From contig OZ024871.1 in the NCBI GenBank assembly GCA_964017185.1, forward strand, positions 64,112,866 to 64,176,865: 64,000 bases of DNA. Reading direction: 5' to 3'. Origin of the DNA: Rugalucina vietnamica. Its lineage: Eukaryota; Mollusca; Bivalvia; Lucinida; Lucinidae. The notes beneath the pieces are model-generated. The model searched no databases. It saw nothing but the letters and a program-made list of their open reading frames with translations, and was not told where the DNA came from. Below, in pieces: positions 21,303-32,795 of this stretch. A program made the translations under genes and the position numbers. Every line of letters starts with the position of its first letter. Position 1 is the stretch's first letter.

Positions 21303-24300
21303 CTGAAATAGGAACCAGCATAAAGATAAAAGTAACATCCAGTACTCAGGGGAGGCTTTGTTGGTTGGAAATAGTATGGGTTACATTGTATCACCAAATA
21401 TTCATAGGGGCCCCACACTTGTTTTGATTGATTTGTGACACATATTAAGCGAAAACAGGTATACATTGTAAAAATATTGTCAATATTTTTACAATGTATA
21501 CCTGTTTTCGCTATGTGTCACAAGTCGACCAAAACACACGCCGGGCCCCTATGATTATACTGAGTCAGTAACCACTAACAAGTTTTACAGTACCACGAAA
21601 ACTTGTACCCGGTAAGTCAAGTTCTGTGATACTTTCAGATTGATATTTATTGCAAGGTCGCAGGACAGGGTAGCTCGCCTGACTTGTGCTTTGTCACTAA
21701 ATCTATTAAAATCTATGACCCATGACCTTGACCTCAAGGCCTCTCAGGGGGGCAGTGATGGTACAGCATAAAACTTCAGACTAATACATGTATCTACCAA
21801 CATGCAAAATACTAACTTGATCCATCTACATATTCAAGAGATATAGACTTATAAAAACTTTTACCAAAAACTTTAACACAAAATTTCTAAGTCTGTGACC
21901 TTGACCTATATGTCAATAAGGTGGGTCATGATGGAACCAATATCTATCAACATGCAAAGTATCAACCTGATCCATCTACATATTCAAAAAATACATATAC
22001 CTAGACTTACAAAAACTTCAATCAAAAACTTAAACACAAAATTTCTAAGTCCAAGACCTTGACCTAAAGGTCACTCAGGTGGGTTGTGATGGTATAGCAT
22101 AAAACTTCAGACCAATATCTATCAATATGCAAAGTATCAACATGATCCATCTACGCATTCAAGAGATATAGACTTACAAAAACTTTAACCAAAAACTTTA
22201 ACACAAAATTTCTAAGTCCTTGACCTTGACCTCAAGGTCACCCAGGTGGGTCATGATGGTACAGAATAAAACTTAAGACCAATATCTACCAAAATGCAAA
22301 GTATCAACTTAATCCATCCACATGTTCAAGAGATATAGACTTATAAAAACTTTAACCAAAAACTTTAACATTAAAGCAATGCTATACTAACGCCGACGCT
22401 GATGTGACTGCAATAGCTCTTTCGTACAGGCGAGCTAAAAATTAGATAAAAAAAAAAATGTTAAATTTGTCTCTATAACTTCTAAAATGAAAAACAAGTT
22501 TCAGAAGTTGAAAATTTTATTTCACTGATGAGATGTCACCATTAAGTATAACTGTATATACCAATAGTTAGAACTTTACCCAGTAGTGCCTATTCTATTT
22601 TACAATTTATATACTTCTGCATGCTTAAAACACCATATTTAGAACCAAGTGATGTAATGGCTTCTTTTAATACACAAAACCACTCTTTTGACAAATCACA
22701 TGTAATATTACTCATTGATGGGTTTCTGAAAGTATCACATATGATATGAGCCGTGATGTGAGAAAAAAGGTCTTCGGGGTTTCCAACCTGGTCTGACACA
22801 AACTACAGAAGATGGCTAGATGCTTGAAATTTCGGATTCAGAAAGAAGAGGAATTGTACTATCCTTGTAGCGAAAACAAAGGTGCTGATCTGCTTTGCAG
22901 TTACTGCGAAGCTGATCTGCATCTTTGTTTTTGCATAGGCAAAAATCCAGTTTTCTCATAACGTGGCTAATATATTTTTGGCAAACTTTCAACATCAATA
23001 GTTGGATAGTTGGGACAGTTTGAAACAATTAAAATAGAATTAGAATAAAAGCGCTGCAGGCATGCATGATACCCCGCCACACAAATTTAATTTAGCAAAA
23101 ATGTTTGTCAATAAATCCTCAAGATAAAGAGCAGAACAAAATTTTGTCATAAATGAAGGACCATAACTCTGTATATGTTGATAAAATTTACCCATCTTCA
23201 ATCCAAAACCACTACTTCCTGATTTGAACTTTTATACAAAGTTTGAAGAAAATTGGTTGATAAATGCACAAAACAGAGGCAGGGAACGAAATTTTAATGT
23301 AAATCATGGGCCATAACTCTACTTTATTTGCCCATGATTTAACGAAATTTATTCATTTTCAATCCCAAACCACTCCTTCCTGATATGAACTCCTATACAA
23401 AGTTTGAAGAAAATCGGTCAATAAAAGCTCAAGATAGAGTCCGGAAACAAAATTTTAACGTAAATCAAGGGCCATTACTCTGTACTTATTCGACAAAATT
23501 TATCCATCTTCAATCCCAAATCACTCCTTCCTGGTATGAACTCCTATACAAAGTTTGAAGAAAATCGGTCAATAAATGCTCAAGATAGAGCCCAGAAACA
23601 AAATTTTAACGTAAATCAAGGGCCATAACTCTGTACTTATTTGACGAAATTTATTCATTTTCAATCCCAAACCACTCCTTCCTCATATGAACTCCTATAC
23701 AAAGTTTGAAGAAAATCGGTCAATAAAAGCTCAAGATAGAGTCCGGAAACAAAATTTTAACGTAAATCAAGGGCCATTACTCTGTACTTATTCTACAAAA
23801 TTTATCCATCTTCAATCCCAAATCACTCCTTCCTGGTATGAACTCCTATACAAAGTTTGAAGAAAATCGGTCGATAAATGCTCAAGATAGAGCCCAGAAA
23901 CAAAATTTTAACGTAAATCAAGGGCCATAACTCTGTACTTATTTGACGAAATTTACCCATCATCAATCCCAGACCACTCCTTCTTGGTATGAACTCCTAT
24001 ACAAAGTTTGAAGAAAATCGGTCAATAAATGCTCACGATAGAGCCTGGAAACAAAATTTTAACGTAAATCAAGGGCCATAACTCTGTACTTATTTGACAA
24101 AATTTATCCATCTTCAATCCCAAATCACTCCTTCCTGGTATGAACTCTTATACAAAGTTTGAAGAAAATCGGTCAATAAATGCTCAAGATAGAGCCCGGA
24201 AACGAAATATTTACGTAAATCAAGGGCTATAACTCTGTTCCTATTTGACGAAATTTACCCATCTTCAATCCCAAACCACTCCTTCCTGATATGAACTCCT

Positions 24301-27300
24301 ATACAAAGTTTGAAGAAAATGGGTCAATAAATGCTCAAGATAGAGCCCGGAAACGAAACGCTGACGGACGGACAGACAGACAGACAGACAGACGGACGGA
24401 CGGACGGACGGACACTCGAACGCAAATTTTTTTTGGAGGGTATAACATAATACCCCGCACTTTTTAAGTGGCGGGGTATAAAAATCTAAAAAAGAATTTT
24501 ATTTTACCAGCATATGATATTCTTCATGGCCATCTAAAGGTTCACTGACTACAGCTTTAATGGAATTCATAGGAAGTTTTTCTGTTCTTTCTGAAACCAC
24601 AAAGAAATTCAATGAAATTTAGCTCTCAAAATGACACATTCTTTTTTGAAATTGAATAGAAAAATATCAGCATCCTTCATATTTATGAATATGAATGACG
24701 TGGCAGAAACATATTGACTATTGAGCTTTAAATCACTCATTAATACAGCAAAGTCACGATCTGATTTTATGCTGCATGGTTGGAAAAAGAAACCCAAACC
24801 CAGGGTTTCTCGCTTTCCATGCAAACACCCTGCCATCTGTGCTACTAAGCCACATGTCTGTCCTTTTTATTTACCCCGTTAAACATAAATTGTCTCTGAA
24901 TCTGCTTGGAACAGAGACCTTTTTGCTGCTCGCAGCCAAAGCATGGACCCACACTGCCCACCAAAATGTCAGAGGTGTGGAAAAAGAATGTAGCCAAACA
25001 GGACATCACAGTAACCATGTGTGTATTTACCAACTTAACTAATATTACTTATTAGCACAACTTTTATCATTTTCACAATCAAGTTTTTATCAAATATTTA
25101 CATTTTTTTTGTTTTGTGGGGTACTGCATACCAGTCAATCTTGTTCAGTCATGTCAGGATTTAAGCACTTCCTGTGTATTAACCAGTACTCATGGAAGTT
25201 CATGTGCCTTTTTCCCACTTCCATCAGGAAAACATGCCTATGTAATGTATACCCCCTTAAACCCCACTTTTATATAGAATAACTGGGGTTTGCAGGGATA
25301 TACCTATTTTTCTTATTTTTGCTCCAAAATATAGATTGTGGGTACTCGTAAGAACCGCCTTAAGGAGGCGGTTTTAACGTGTACCCACAATCAATGTTTT
25401 GAGCAAAATATTTTTTAAAAAAATCAAACTTTTTCCAATAAAAATTTGAATTTTTGCTGATGAACAAAATTTCTGTATATTGCATAGGCATGTTTTCGTA
25501 ATGAGTGGTATTTGAAATCTCAATCTCACAATCCAAAGTCCAATGCTCATCACTATATATGAGCTGCGACGCGAGAAAACTGGTCTTGGGAGTTTCCGAC
25601 CAGGGCCGACACAAACCGACCTGTAAAGTCATAGAAAAAGGCTAGAAGCTTAAAATTGTGGATTTAAGAAGAAGTGAAATTGTACTATCAGTGTAGCGAA
25701 AACAAAGGCGATGATCAGCTTCACAGTTACTGCGAAGCTGATCTGCGCCTTTGTTTTCGCATAGGCAAAAATCTGGTTTTCAAATGACGCGGCTCATATA
25801 TATTTTACCTTTAGTTCCTAACCATATCTGATCTAACTCCAGCTTGAATGTGAGCCTGACTTTGCCCCCTGATTTGTTGTACATTCCTGTGAGGGGTTGG
25901 GGAGGGAGGGACTGTTTTGAGTTCTTGATTCCTGGCATTGCATCATCCGGTTTGCCATATTTGTCTAATACTTTTTTATGTTGCTGAAAGGTAACAAAAA
26001 TGCTTCATTGGACTAACAATTTCAACATACAATGTTTTTAATGTGGAAAAGCAAAATTCATTTATAAAAGTGTGAATCTTTGCTTATAAAGCATTTAATA
26101 AGCATGCCTTTAAATAATGCCTTGTAGAAACTGTCAACCATCTACATCAGTGGGTCTGTAAATTTCTTGTGCAATAACAAATATGGGGAGTTCTTCTTCC
26201 TATTTAAAAATGATTATTTCTTTCATGTGGTACTGATATTTATGTCCCAACAATAATTTTGAAAGAGAAAATTCATTTTAGAATTTCTGATATCAGCAAA
26301 AAATACATACAAAACAAACATCAATACATCAATTTTACCTTTTGTTGACTAAGTGGTTCTTTTGAGGATGCAGCCTTTGCCTCTTCTTGAATCTCTTTCG
26401 CAGTTGGCGCACTAACTGACAGGACGTCGTTCATCGTTGACCCTACCACCATTATCTTGGCACCTTTCGTAACTTTCAGATCACGTAATGAGCTTTCGTT
26501 TTTGGCTAAACCTGTTGAAAGAAATCAAAATAAACTTTTTTTGACTTTTGTGTCATGAAAATGAAAACTGCCAAAGCTTGGTTTAAACATTAGTTGGCAT
26601 TATGTGGTCAAATGTGATGAAGGTAACAGGAGATCCCGGGGAAAGCCATCAAACCTGGATGGGTGACCACTACCATGCCACATGCCCTGACGCAGATTTG
26701 AACCCGGACTACATAGGTGACAGACTAGTGTGTTGCCTTATCCACTACACTATCCAGGCCCCCTTGGTTGATATGCTTAATACTAAGTTAGAAGAATTTT
26801 ATATGTAAATGTTTCTTATAATAATCTTCTTAAAAGAAAAGCTCTGGCAACCTTTAATATTATATTTCTTCAGATATAACAAAAATATGAGCAGCTACAC
26901 GACAAACCAGGTCTTCTGACCCAGTCTGACACAAACTGGCCTGTAAAGTCACAGAAAAAGGCTAAGATCTGGAAAATATGGATCTGCACAGCTTATAGAA
27001 CTGTAAAAATCTGCTTTTATTTTGATGCAGCTCATAAAAATGAAACATTGAATAGCGATTGTTGCTTGTTTGTTTTTATCATCTGGAGGACTTTATAGAA
27101 TTAATACATTACATTTAGTTGAAAATACATAGCATCTTAGTAACAACTACCCAACAACTTAATAAATAAGAAAGAACTCAACGACTGGTGTCCCTTTTAT
27201 GGGACATAGGCAAATAGGCAAACAGAATAGCCTCAGATGTGATGCCAGCAGAACGCAGCGTCCCATCTGGGGCTATTCTGTTTGCTCAGAGAATTTTCAT

Positions 27301-30300
27301 CAAAAACTTGATTAAAATAATTAAAAAATCACTCCTAACACCCCTAACCAGAGGACCAATGGCCCTGTAAACGCTCACCTGAGACCTGAGATATATACCA
27401 ATAAACTTGTTTGACTAGAATGGTAATATACATGTATATAACCCCAGGGCAGGGTCAGTACAAACTCTGGAGTCAATTTCTTTTTTAAATCATAAAGATT
27501 CAGTCGTTTTGCCAATTACTACAAGTTTTGCCCTTCAAATGACATTGTAACAATTTTCCACATTCAAATGTGTGGGCAAACCTAAGTTGACCTTGCCGTA
27601 AAAAGGTCAAGGTCATCCCAGGGTCATGATTTATACAAACTTTGTTGATGCTTCATGCCAAGTTTCAAAATCACAGGCCTTCTGGTTCTGGAGAAGATTT
27701 TTAAAGGTTTTTGCTATTTATAGCCATGGTGGCCATCTTGGTCATGTGACCTTGACCAGTTATACAAACTTTCATTCACTCTTCCTAAGAATGCTCCACA
27801 TAAAGTTTGGCTTTGATTGGCCAAGCGGTTTCAGAGAAGAAGATCTTTCAATATCACTGTAATATACATGTATATTGCCCCGGGGTGGGGGCAGACAGAC
27901 CCCTGGGGTCCAAATTTTTTCAGAATCATCAATCTTAAGTCCATTTGCCCATTTCCTGCAAGTTTTTCCCTACAAATGACATTTTAACACTTTTCCCCAT
28001 TCAAATGCATGAGCGGCCTATGTTGACCTTGCCGTAAAATAGGTCAAGGTCATCCCAGGGTCATGATTTATATAGACTTTGTAGAGCTCCAGTCACTGAT
28101 GCTTCACACCAAGTTTCAAAATCATTGGCCTTCTGGTTCTGGAGAAGACGATTTTTAAAGGTTTTTTTCTATTTATAGCCATGGCAGCCATCTTGGTCAT
28201 GTGACCTTGACCAATTAGATAAACTTTCTTTCCCCCTTCCCAAGGATCCTCCATAAATTATGAAGTTTGGCTTTGATTGGCCAAGCGGTTTCAGGGGAGA
28301 AGAAATACATGTATATAGCCCCTGGGCAGGGGCAGACAACCCCCAAGGGGCTAAAATTTCCCATTAACATTAATCTTCTGTCCATTTGCTGTAAGTTTTA
28401 CCCATTAAATAGCATTTTACCATTTTTTCCCATTCAAATGCATTGGCGACCTAAGTTGACCTTGCCGTTAAATAGGTCAAGGTCATCCTAGGGTCATGAT
28501 TTATATAAACTATGATGGGCCCACGTCCCCGATGCTACATACCAAGTTTCGTGGAAATCGGCCCACTGGTTCTGGAGAAGAAGATTTTTAAAGGTTTTTG
28601 CTATTTATAGCCATGGCGGCCATCTTGGTCATGTGACCTTGACCATTTATATAAAATTTCTTTCCCCCTTCCCAAGGATGCTCCATATCAAGTTTAGCTT
28701 TGATTGGCCAAGCGGTTTCAGGGGAGAAGATGTTTCATTATTATGGAAATATACATGTATATAGCCCCGGGGCAGGGGCAGACAACCCCCCAGGGGCTAA
28801 AATTTTCCATTAACATTAATCTTCTGTCCATTTGCCTATTCCCAGTAAGTTTTACCCATTAAATAGCATTTTACCATTTTTTCCCATTCAAATGCATTGG
28901 CGACCTAAGTTGACCTTGCCGTTAAATAGGTCAAGGTCATCCTAGGGTCATGATTTATATAAACTATGATGGGCCCACATCCCCGATGCTACATACCAAG
29001 TTTCGTGGAAATTGGCTCACTGGTTCTGGAAGAGACGATTTTTAAAGTTTTTTGCTATTTATAGCCATGGCGGCCATCCTGGTCATGTGACCTGGACCAT
29101 TTATATAAACTTTCGTTCGCCCTTCCTAAGGATGCTCCACATGAAGTTTAACTTTGATTGGCCAAGCGGTTTCAGAGGAGAAGATCTTTGAAATTGTGAA
29201 CGACGGACGGACGACGGACGGAAGGACGGCCTTCGGCTCAGGTGAGCTAAAAATGACTCATCCAAATGATAATGATGGGAAAGTACATCCTTCAAATATG
29301 GGTTAAGTTTTCACTGACCTTTGTACATTATTTTCTGCATTGCAGAAGGCACACCTGAAGAATAGAGATTTATAAAATTGAGCCGCCTCGTGGGAAAACC
29401 AACAATGTGGTTTCTGAACAGGTCGGACACAAACCGGGCTGTACAGTCACAGAAGCAGGCTAGAAGCCTGAAATTTCGGATTAAGAAAGTAGAGGCATTG
29501 TACTATCCTATTTTCGCTATTGTACTAGCGAAAACAAAGGCGCTGATCAGCTTCGCAGTTACTACGAAGCTGATGTGCACCTTTTTTTTCGCATATTCAA
29601 GTTGTTTTCTCATGCGGCGGCTCAAATGACTTCAATGTGTTACAGCAGTGTTCATCATGACAATAAAACTGACAATGTTACAAAATATAAAACGGACCAT
29701 AATATGTAAGCATTCTTGCAAAAACCTTTGAAATTCTTATTTCTAAATGAATGAAAACTTATCTGAGCAAAGAAAATGGCAATATTGTCTTGAAGACTGC
29801 TAAGTTCTTGATAATAGTATGCTTGCATGAAAATTCATCAATAACATGCACATTGATCAACTTTACTTATGTCCAAAATAGTTTAAGCATGCTTATTATC
29901 CATTTTAAGTTACTTTCATGTTGTCAGACTTTCATTGGCATCACTGTCGCAATGAATAACATTCAAATACTTTGCAATATCCAAGCGAGAAGCTGAGCAC
30001 AGACCACGACCATCTTCATGTTAAAGCAGTACTCACATCAGCAAACATTGTCTGTCTAATGTATACCCCAATTGAACCCCACTTTTATATAGCAAAACTG
30101 GGGTATGCAGGTGTTGACCGATTTTTCTTTTTTTTTTGGCTCCAAACATAGATTGTGGGTACTTGTTAGAACCGCCTTGCCGATGGGGTTCTAACGTGTA
30201 CCAACAATCTATGTTTTGAGCAAATATAAGAAAAATATTAAAAAAAAATTCTACAGAAAATTTTCAATTTTTACAACTTAGAAACCAATGTATAATATTA

Positions 30301-32795
30301 ATATTTTCGTAATGCAGGTGATCAAGCATTAGCAGATCTTCAGGGAAACGCCAGCAGCTTATATTTTTTCAAATAAGCCAGACTGGCAGGGAGCCCAAAA
30401 TGATAAAATCTTTGACTTCAAATAACTTGTTACAACTTCTACCTGTGAGAGTTTGTATATGATCCTTCAACTTTAGCACTGTATTATCCAGAGGAAAAGT
30501 CACATCATATTTCTGTTTGTTAAATATCACTTTGAACTCTACTGTCTCACCACTATCCCCAGAATTATTTGCATCACAGTTTTCTTCTGAAACAAAATAT
30601 ATTTTAACACAAAGGTAAAGTTGGGTAAGTGGGACTGATATTTCAAAATTGTTTTTCTTTTTCATAATTCTACTCATCAACAGTGGGAAACATACATGTA
30701 TGAATCATTTAAAGTTAAGCCCAGTCAGGTATGCTGCTAATCTGTTTCACGAAAATGAGAAGTTTCTTTTGTTGTTGTTTAAAAATTATCTGGTTCAGTA
30801 CTTCTGTTACTTAAGAAAATAAAGATCTAAAATATATGCATTTTTTATGAAACTTTTAGTTTTGTTTTCATATTTTCTGCTTTTAATACAGGTACATGTA
30901 TGTAACAGTGATAAGCAGCCAGTAAATCACCTTGAACAAATTACTGATGATGTCATTTCAACCAGATCAATTGTTCTTTATAATCAATTTAATAATCAAT
31001 TGTTCTTTAAAAATCAATTTAATAGGCTACAAGTAGAGACACAACTTGCTTTTAAAAGTAATAACTCATTTTCTTTCTATCTTCTGGTACTGAGTGTCCA
31101 GAACAATTTTAGAAATTTTAGATCAATTTTGATGTTCAGGAAATTGAAAATGTAATGTGAACATTCGTTACTTTTGCAGTGACCAGAATCAGACTAGTTA
31201 CTAGCAAGGGCCCTATATCGAGAGGACGACACACTCAATGGAAATCGCTCATGAAATATTGACTATGTACTATGCCCCTTTTACCTGTCCGCTAAGCCAC
31301 AGCAGTCGATATTGTCGCCATTTTGAAATAAGATAAATCATACCTAATCAAACCTGTTCAAGTTTTAATTAAATAACTCCAAAGATTGGTTGCATTCAAA
31401 TTGATAAATAAAGAAAATTAAGTGCACAAAGTCTACCATCATAATAACAGTTTTAGAACCATTTTTTAAACGACAACCTTTCAATTTAGGAAAAAAAGTA
31501 GGAAAAAGAAACCCCTAAAACAAATTTATGAGCAGTAAATTTCCCGGAAAAAATCGTCCTGACAAACTGACAGTACAGCTCGAGCTTGGGTTTTGCATAT
31601 GTTTACTTGAAGATTTGTCGTTAACATACATAGTAAACAAAATAATTATTGGTAGAAAGCTCAAATAAAGCTGTAAAGTGTTCCAAAAGCGCCTCCGTTG
31701 ATTTTCGTTTTCTAAAAACGGTCAGCCATTTTGTCACGCGGACTTTGTAATTTCTAATAAGTTTACTACTACACATTTCAAAATATCAAACTCTTATATA
31801 AATTTTCTGAAACTTTGATGTATCTACTTTTCATAAATATTTTACTTACTAATAGCACGCAGCTTATATCTAAGTAATCGGTTCCGATTTATGACGACTG
31901 TGTGAAAATTGGTTGCCATGACGCCATTTTAAGGTCAAAAATAGAAACAAAATAAGGGTAAAGAAAACCACTAAAATTACCTGTAATGTGATAATTAGGG
32001 GAAAGATAAATTAGTCAGACAAAAGATAATTAAAAGGCCTTTAATCTGGTAAATGGATTTAATTGTTAAAAGGTTCTACTTACTGGCTCAGAGAAGATAA
32101 TTCCATTCAATTAATTATAATTTTGAAACTACCGCTCGTTTGCCGGATCATGCGGGGCAACGGGTTGTTTCGGTCCAAAATCATGTCACAGTAGATAAAG
32201 GGCAAAATAATCAGAGTGTGTCGTCCTCTCGATAAAGGGTCCTTGTTACTAGTGAAATGCCTAATGCAAACATCATTCGTAACAATGGCCCTCAGTCTAG
32301 GGGAACATTGGTAACTTTCATTCAGCAACCACCTGCTAAAAGCTCTGCACTGCGAAGACAATCATTTGGTGAAACCCTGGCTAATTTCCCCCAGTTTATT
32401 TTTTTTCCAAATATAATGCAAATCCCAAGCAGTTCCCCTGCACTGGGGGGTGGACAAATCAAATGTAAAATTTCTGTTTTTTTTTCCACAGCTATACACG
32501 CCATCTCCGATGACGGACGGGTGAAAGGGGTGGGTGGGGGAGGCTGAGATTACAAATGACTTGTGCATAACTGGCTTCCACACCAGCCTGGTCCCTGGCA
32601 GTGAATATATATTACTACTATTACATTATTTACCATTGTTCATATCTGTTTTCACATCATCATCAGGGTTTATCCCACCAGGGTCACCCTGAGTGGAGCT
32701 GTCATTTGTCAGATTTTCATTGCCACAGGTTTCCTGCACTGGGATAGATTCCTTCACCACTGATTCAGTAGTTGTGTCTTCTGTTGTGTTGGTTT
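21192..32795 (-). CDS. UBFD1: UBFD1-like ubiquitin-domain protein (first exon not found)
   Basis: Seven minus-strand exons with GT/AG borders join in phase: 32795-32634, 30586-30443, 29354-29319, 26511-26339, 25983-25809, 24590-24508 and 21302-21192. They give 294 residues and TGA after one base borrowed from a missing first exon. The order is an acidic Ser/Thr-rich N-terminus, a ubiquitin-like domain (EFKVIFNKQKYDVTFPLDNT through SAMQKIMYKG and GAKIMVVGSTMNDVL), a linker, and the conserved UBFD1 C-terminus (LTGMYNKSGGKVRLTF, ERTEKLPMNSIKAVVSEPLDG, YWIYWVPAQYVEAIKDTVLG). Human UBFD1 is about 309 residues, so little is missing. The family protein binds polyubiquitin and has been linked to NF-kB signalling; nothing here shows that directly. 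The introns are large and full of mobile elements. Confidence 0.93.
21403..21553. mobile_element. Foldback element of about 150 bp in UBFD1 intron
   Basis: A near-perfect palindrome. The ends CATAGGGGCCCC and GGGCCCCTATG flank arms containing AAGCGAAAACAGGTATACAT, meeting at AAAAATATTGTCAATATTTTT. No coding potential. Confidence 0.85.
21653..22440 (+). mobile_element. Tandem-array element B (about 165-bp unit) in UBFD1 intron
   Basis: The start GTCGCAGGACAGGGTAGCTC matches element A. The ends TAGCTCGCCTG and CAGGCGAGCTA are exact inverted complements. About four units are marked by GACCTTGACCT at about 21727, 21898, 22057 and 22221. Confidence 0.8.
22746..22972 (-). mobile_element. MITE family 2 copy in UBFD1 intron
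   Basis: Ends TGAGCCGTGATGTGAGAAAA and TTTTCTCATAACGTGGCTAA, with a central hairpin around GATCTGCTTTGCAGTTACTG. Confidence 0.75.
23069..24479. mobile_element. Tandem-array element D (about 151-bp unit) in UBFD1 intron
   Basis: The ends are exact 12-bp inverted repeats (ATACCCCGCCAC and GTGGCGGGGTAT). About eight units of about 151 bp are marked by CACTCCTTCCTGGTATGAAC and TACAAAGTTTGAAGAAAAT. Next comes a CGGACAGACAGACGGACGG tract (24364-24412), then a terminal hairpin ATACCCCGCACT...AGTGGCGGGGTAT. It ends 28 bp beyond the donor side of the next UBFD1-like exon. Confidence 0.85.
24508..24590 (-). CDS. UBFD1: UBFD1-like coding exon (83 bp)
   Basis: Acceptor GGTTTCAG, donor GTAAAA. It encodes ERTEKLPMNSIKAVVSEPLD and GHEEYHML, one of the most conserved stretches of the family. 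Confidence 0.93.
25130..25205 (-). mobile_element. SINE-like remnant in UBFD1 intron
   Basis: Related to 18965-19110 over TTCAGTCATGTC and ATTAACCAGTACT; no tRNA-like head remains. Confidence 0.4.
25222..25503 (+). mobile_element. Hairpin MITE family 1, full-length copy in UBFD1 intron
   Basis: Both ends and both hairpin arms are present, with the tip CCGCCTTAAGGAGGCGG. Confidence 0.85.
25559..25800 (-). mobile_element. MITE family 2 copy abutting a UBFD1 splice donor
   Basis: Ends TATGAGCTGCGACGCGAGAA and CAAATGACGCGGCTCATA. On the gene strand the donor GT is at 25808-25807 and the element begins about seven bases later, so the early intron sequence is largely MITE. Confidence 0.8.
25809..25983 (-). 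CDS. UBFD1: UBFD1-like coding exon (175 bp)
   Basis: Acceptor CTTTCAG, donor GTAAAA. It encodes QHKKVLDKYGKPDDAMPGIK, then a Pro-rich stretch, then GMYNKSGGKVRLTFKLELDQ. Confidence 0.93.
26339..26511 (-). CDS. UBFD1: UBFD1-like coding exon (173 bp), end of ubiquitin-like domain
   Basis: Acceptor TTCAACAG, donor GTAAAA. It encodes the last strand of the ubiquitin-like fold (LRDLKVTKGAKIMVVGSTMN) and a charged linker ending SKEPLSQQK. Confidence 0.93.
26600..26765 (-). mobile_element. tRNA-derived SINE-like element in UBFD1 intron
   Basis: On the minus strand a tRNA-like head carries an A-box-like TAGTGTAGTGGATAAGG (26753-26737) and a B-box GGGTTCAAATCTG (26705-26693) at normal pol III promoter spacing. 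It is followed by a GTGGTCACCCATCCAGG segment. It does not fold as an intact tRNA by inspection, so it is a SINE head rather than a tRNA gene. Confidence 0.65.
26886..27036 (-). mobile_element. MITE family 2, internally deleted copy
   Basis: Ends TATGAGCAGCTACACGACAA and GATGCAGCTCATA. The central hairpin is lost. Confidence 0.65.
27214..27292. repeat. Short imperfect inverted repeat
   Basis: GCAAACAGAATAGCCTCAGATG is mirrored by CATCTGGGGCTATTCTGTTT and GC, with a 20-30 base loop. Possibly another small foldback element. Confidence 0.5.
27336..29250 (+). mobile_element. Tandem-array element C, second copy, in UBFD1 intron
   Basis: Same termini as 13206-14735 (CCAGAGGACCAATGG, GCTCACCTGAG; end CTCAGGTGAGCTAAAA). 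About four units of about 440 bp are marked by CATCTTGGTCATGTGACCT at about 27734, 28192, 28621 and 29070. A GACGGACGG tract precedes the final hairpin. Confidence 0.8.
29319..29354 (-). CDS. UBFD1: UBFD1-like 36-bp microexon
   Basis: Acceptor TATTCTTCAG, donor GTCAGT. It encodes VPSAMQKIMYK and supplies split glycine codons at both borders, restoring the ubiquitin-like domain between its neighbours. Confidence 0.92.
29379..29625 (-). mobile_element. MITE family 2 copy just upstream of the microexon acceptor
   Basis: Ends TTGAGCCGCCTCGTGGGAAA and TTCTCATGCGGCGGCTCAA. On the gene strand it ends about 24 bases before the acceptor AG, so the branch point must lie in that short spacer or in the MITE itself. 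Confidence 0.85.
29626..30035. other. UBFD1 intron, no recognised feature
   Basis: AT-rich sequence; the 81-residue frame here shows no family features. Confidence 0.45.
30036..30314 (+). mobile_element. Hairpin MITE family 1 copy in UBFD1 intron
   Basis: Ends CATCAGCAAACATTG and TATTTTCGTAATG; hairpin tip CCGCCTTGCCGATGGGG, slightly decayed. Confidence 0.8.
30443..30586 (-). CDS. UBFD1: UBFD1-like exon with start of ubiquitin-like domain
   Basis: Acceptor TTTGTTTCAG, donor GTAGAA. It encodes an acidic lead-in, then VEFKVIFNKQKYDVTFPLDN and LKLKDHIQTLTG, the first beta strands and helix of the ubiquitin-like fold. Confidence 0.93.
30587..31204. other. UBFD1 intron, no recognised feature
   Basis: No conserved frame or repeat. 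The 102-residue plus-strand frame at 30847-31155 has a hydrophobic start but no recognised family. Confidence 0.45.
31205..32245. mobile_element. hAT-like non-autonomous element in UBFD1 intron
   Basis: Terminal inverted repeats of about 30 bp: CAAGGGCCCTATATCGAGAG and CAAGGACCCTTTATCGAGAG, both followed by GACGACACACT. Flanking GTTACTAG (31197-31204) and GTTACTAG (32245-32252) give a 7-8 bp target duplication, with a one-base ambiguity at the right end. A CA start and 8-bp duplication are typical of the hAT superfamily. No transposase is encoded in its 1.04 kb. Confidence 0.85.
32634..32795 (-). CDS. UBFD1: UBFD1-like N-terminal exon (162 bp)
   Basis: Acceptor GTGTTTCAG, donor GTAAAT. It encodes a low-complexity acidic and Thr-rich stretch (ETNTTEDTTTESVVKES and GINPDDDVKTDMNN). 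It needs one base from an upstream exon. No in-frame ATG occurs before the last few codons, so a start exon must exist further upstream. Confidence 0.85.

Noticed and set aside
26691-26765. Functional tRNA gene
   Set aside because: A and B boxes are present but an intact acceptor stem and cloverleaf could not be formed by eye, and a SINE-like body follows. The same applies to 48062-48145.
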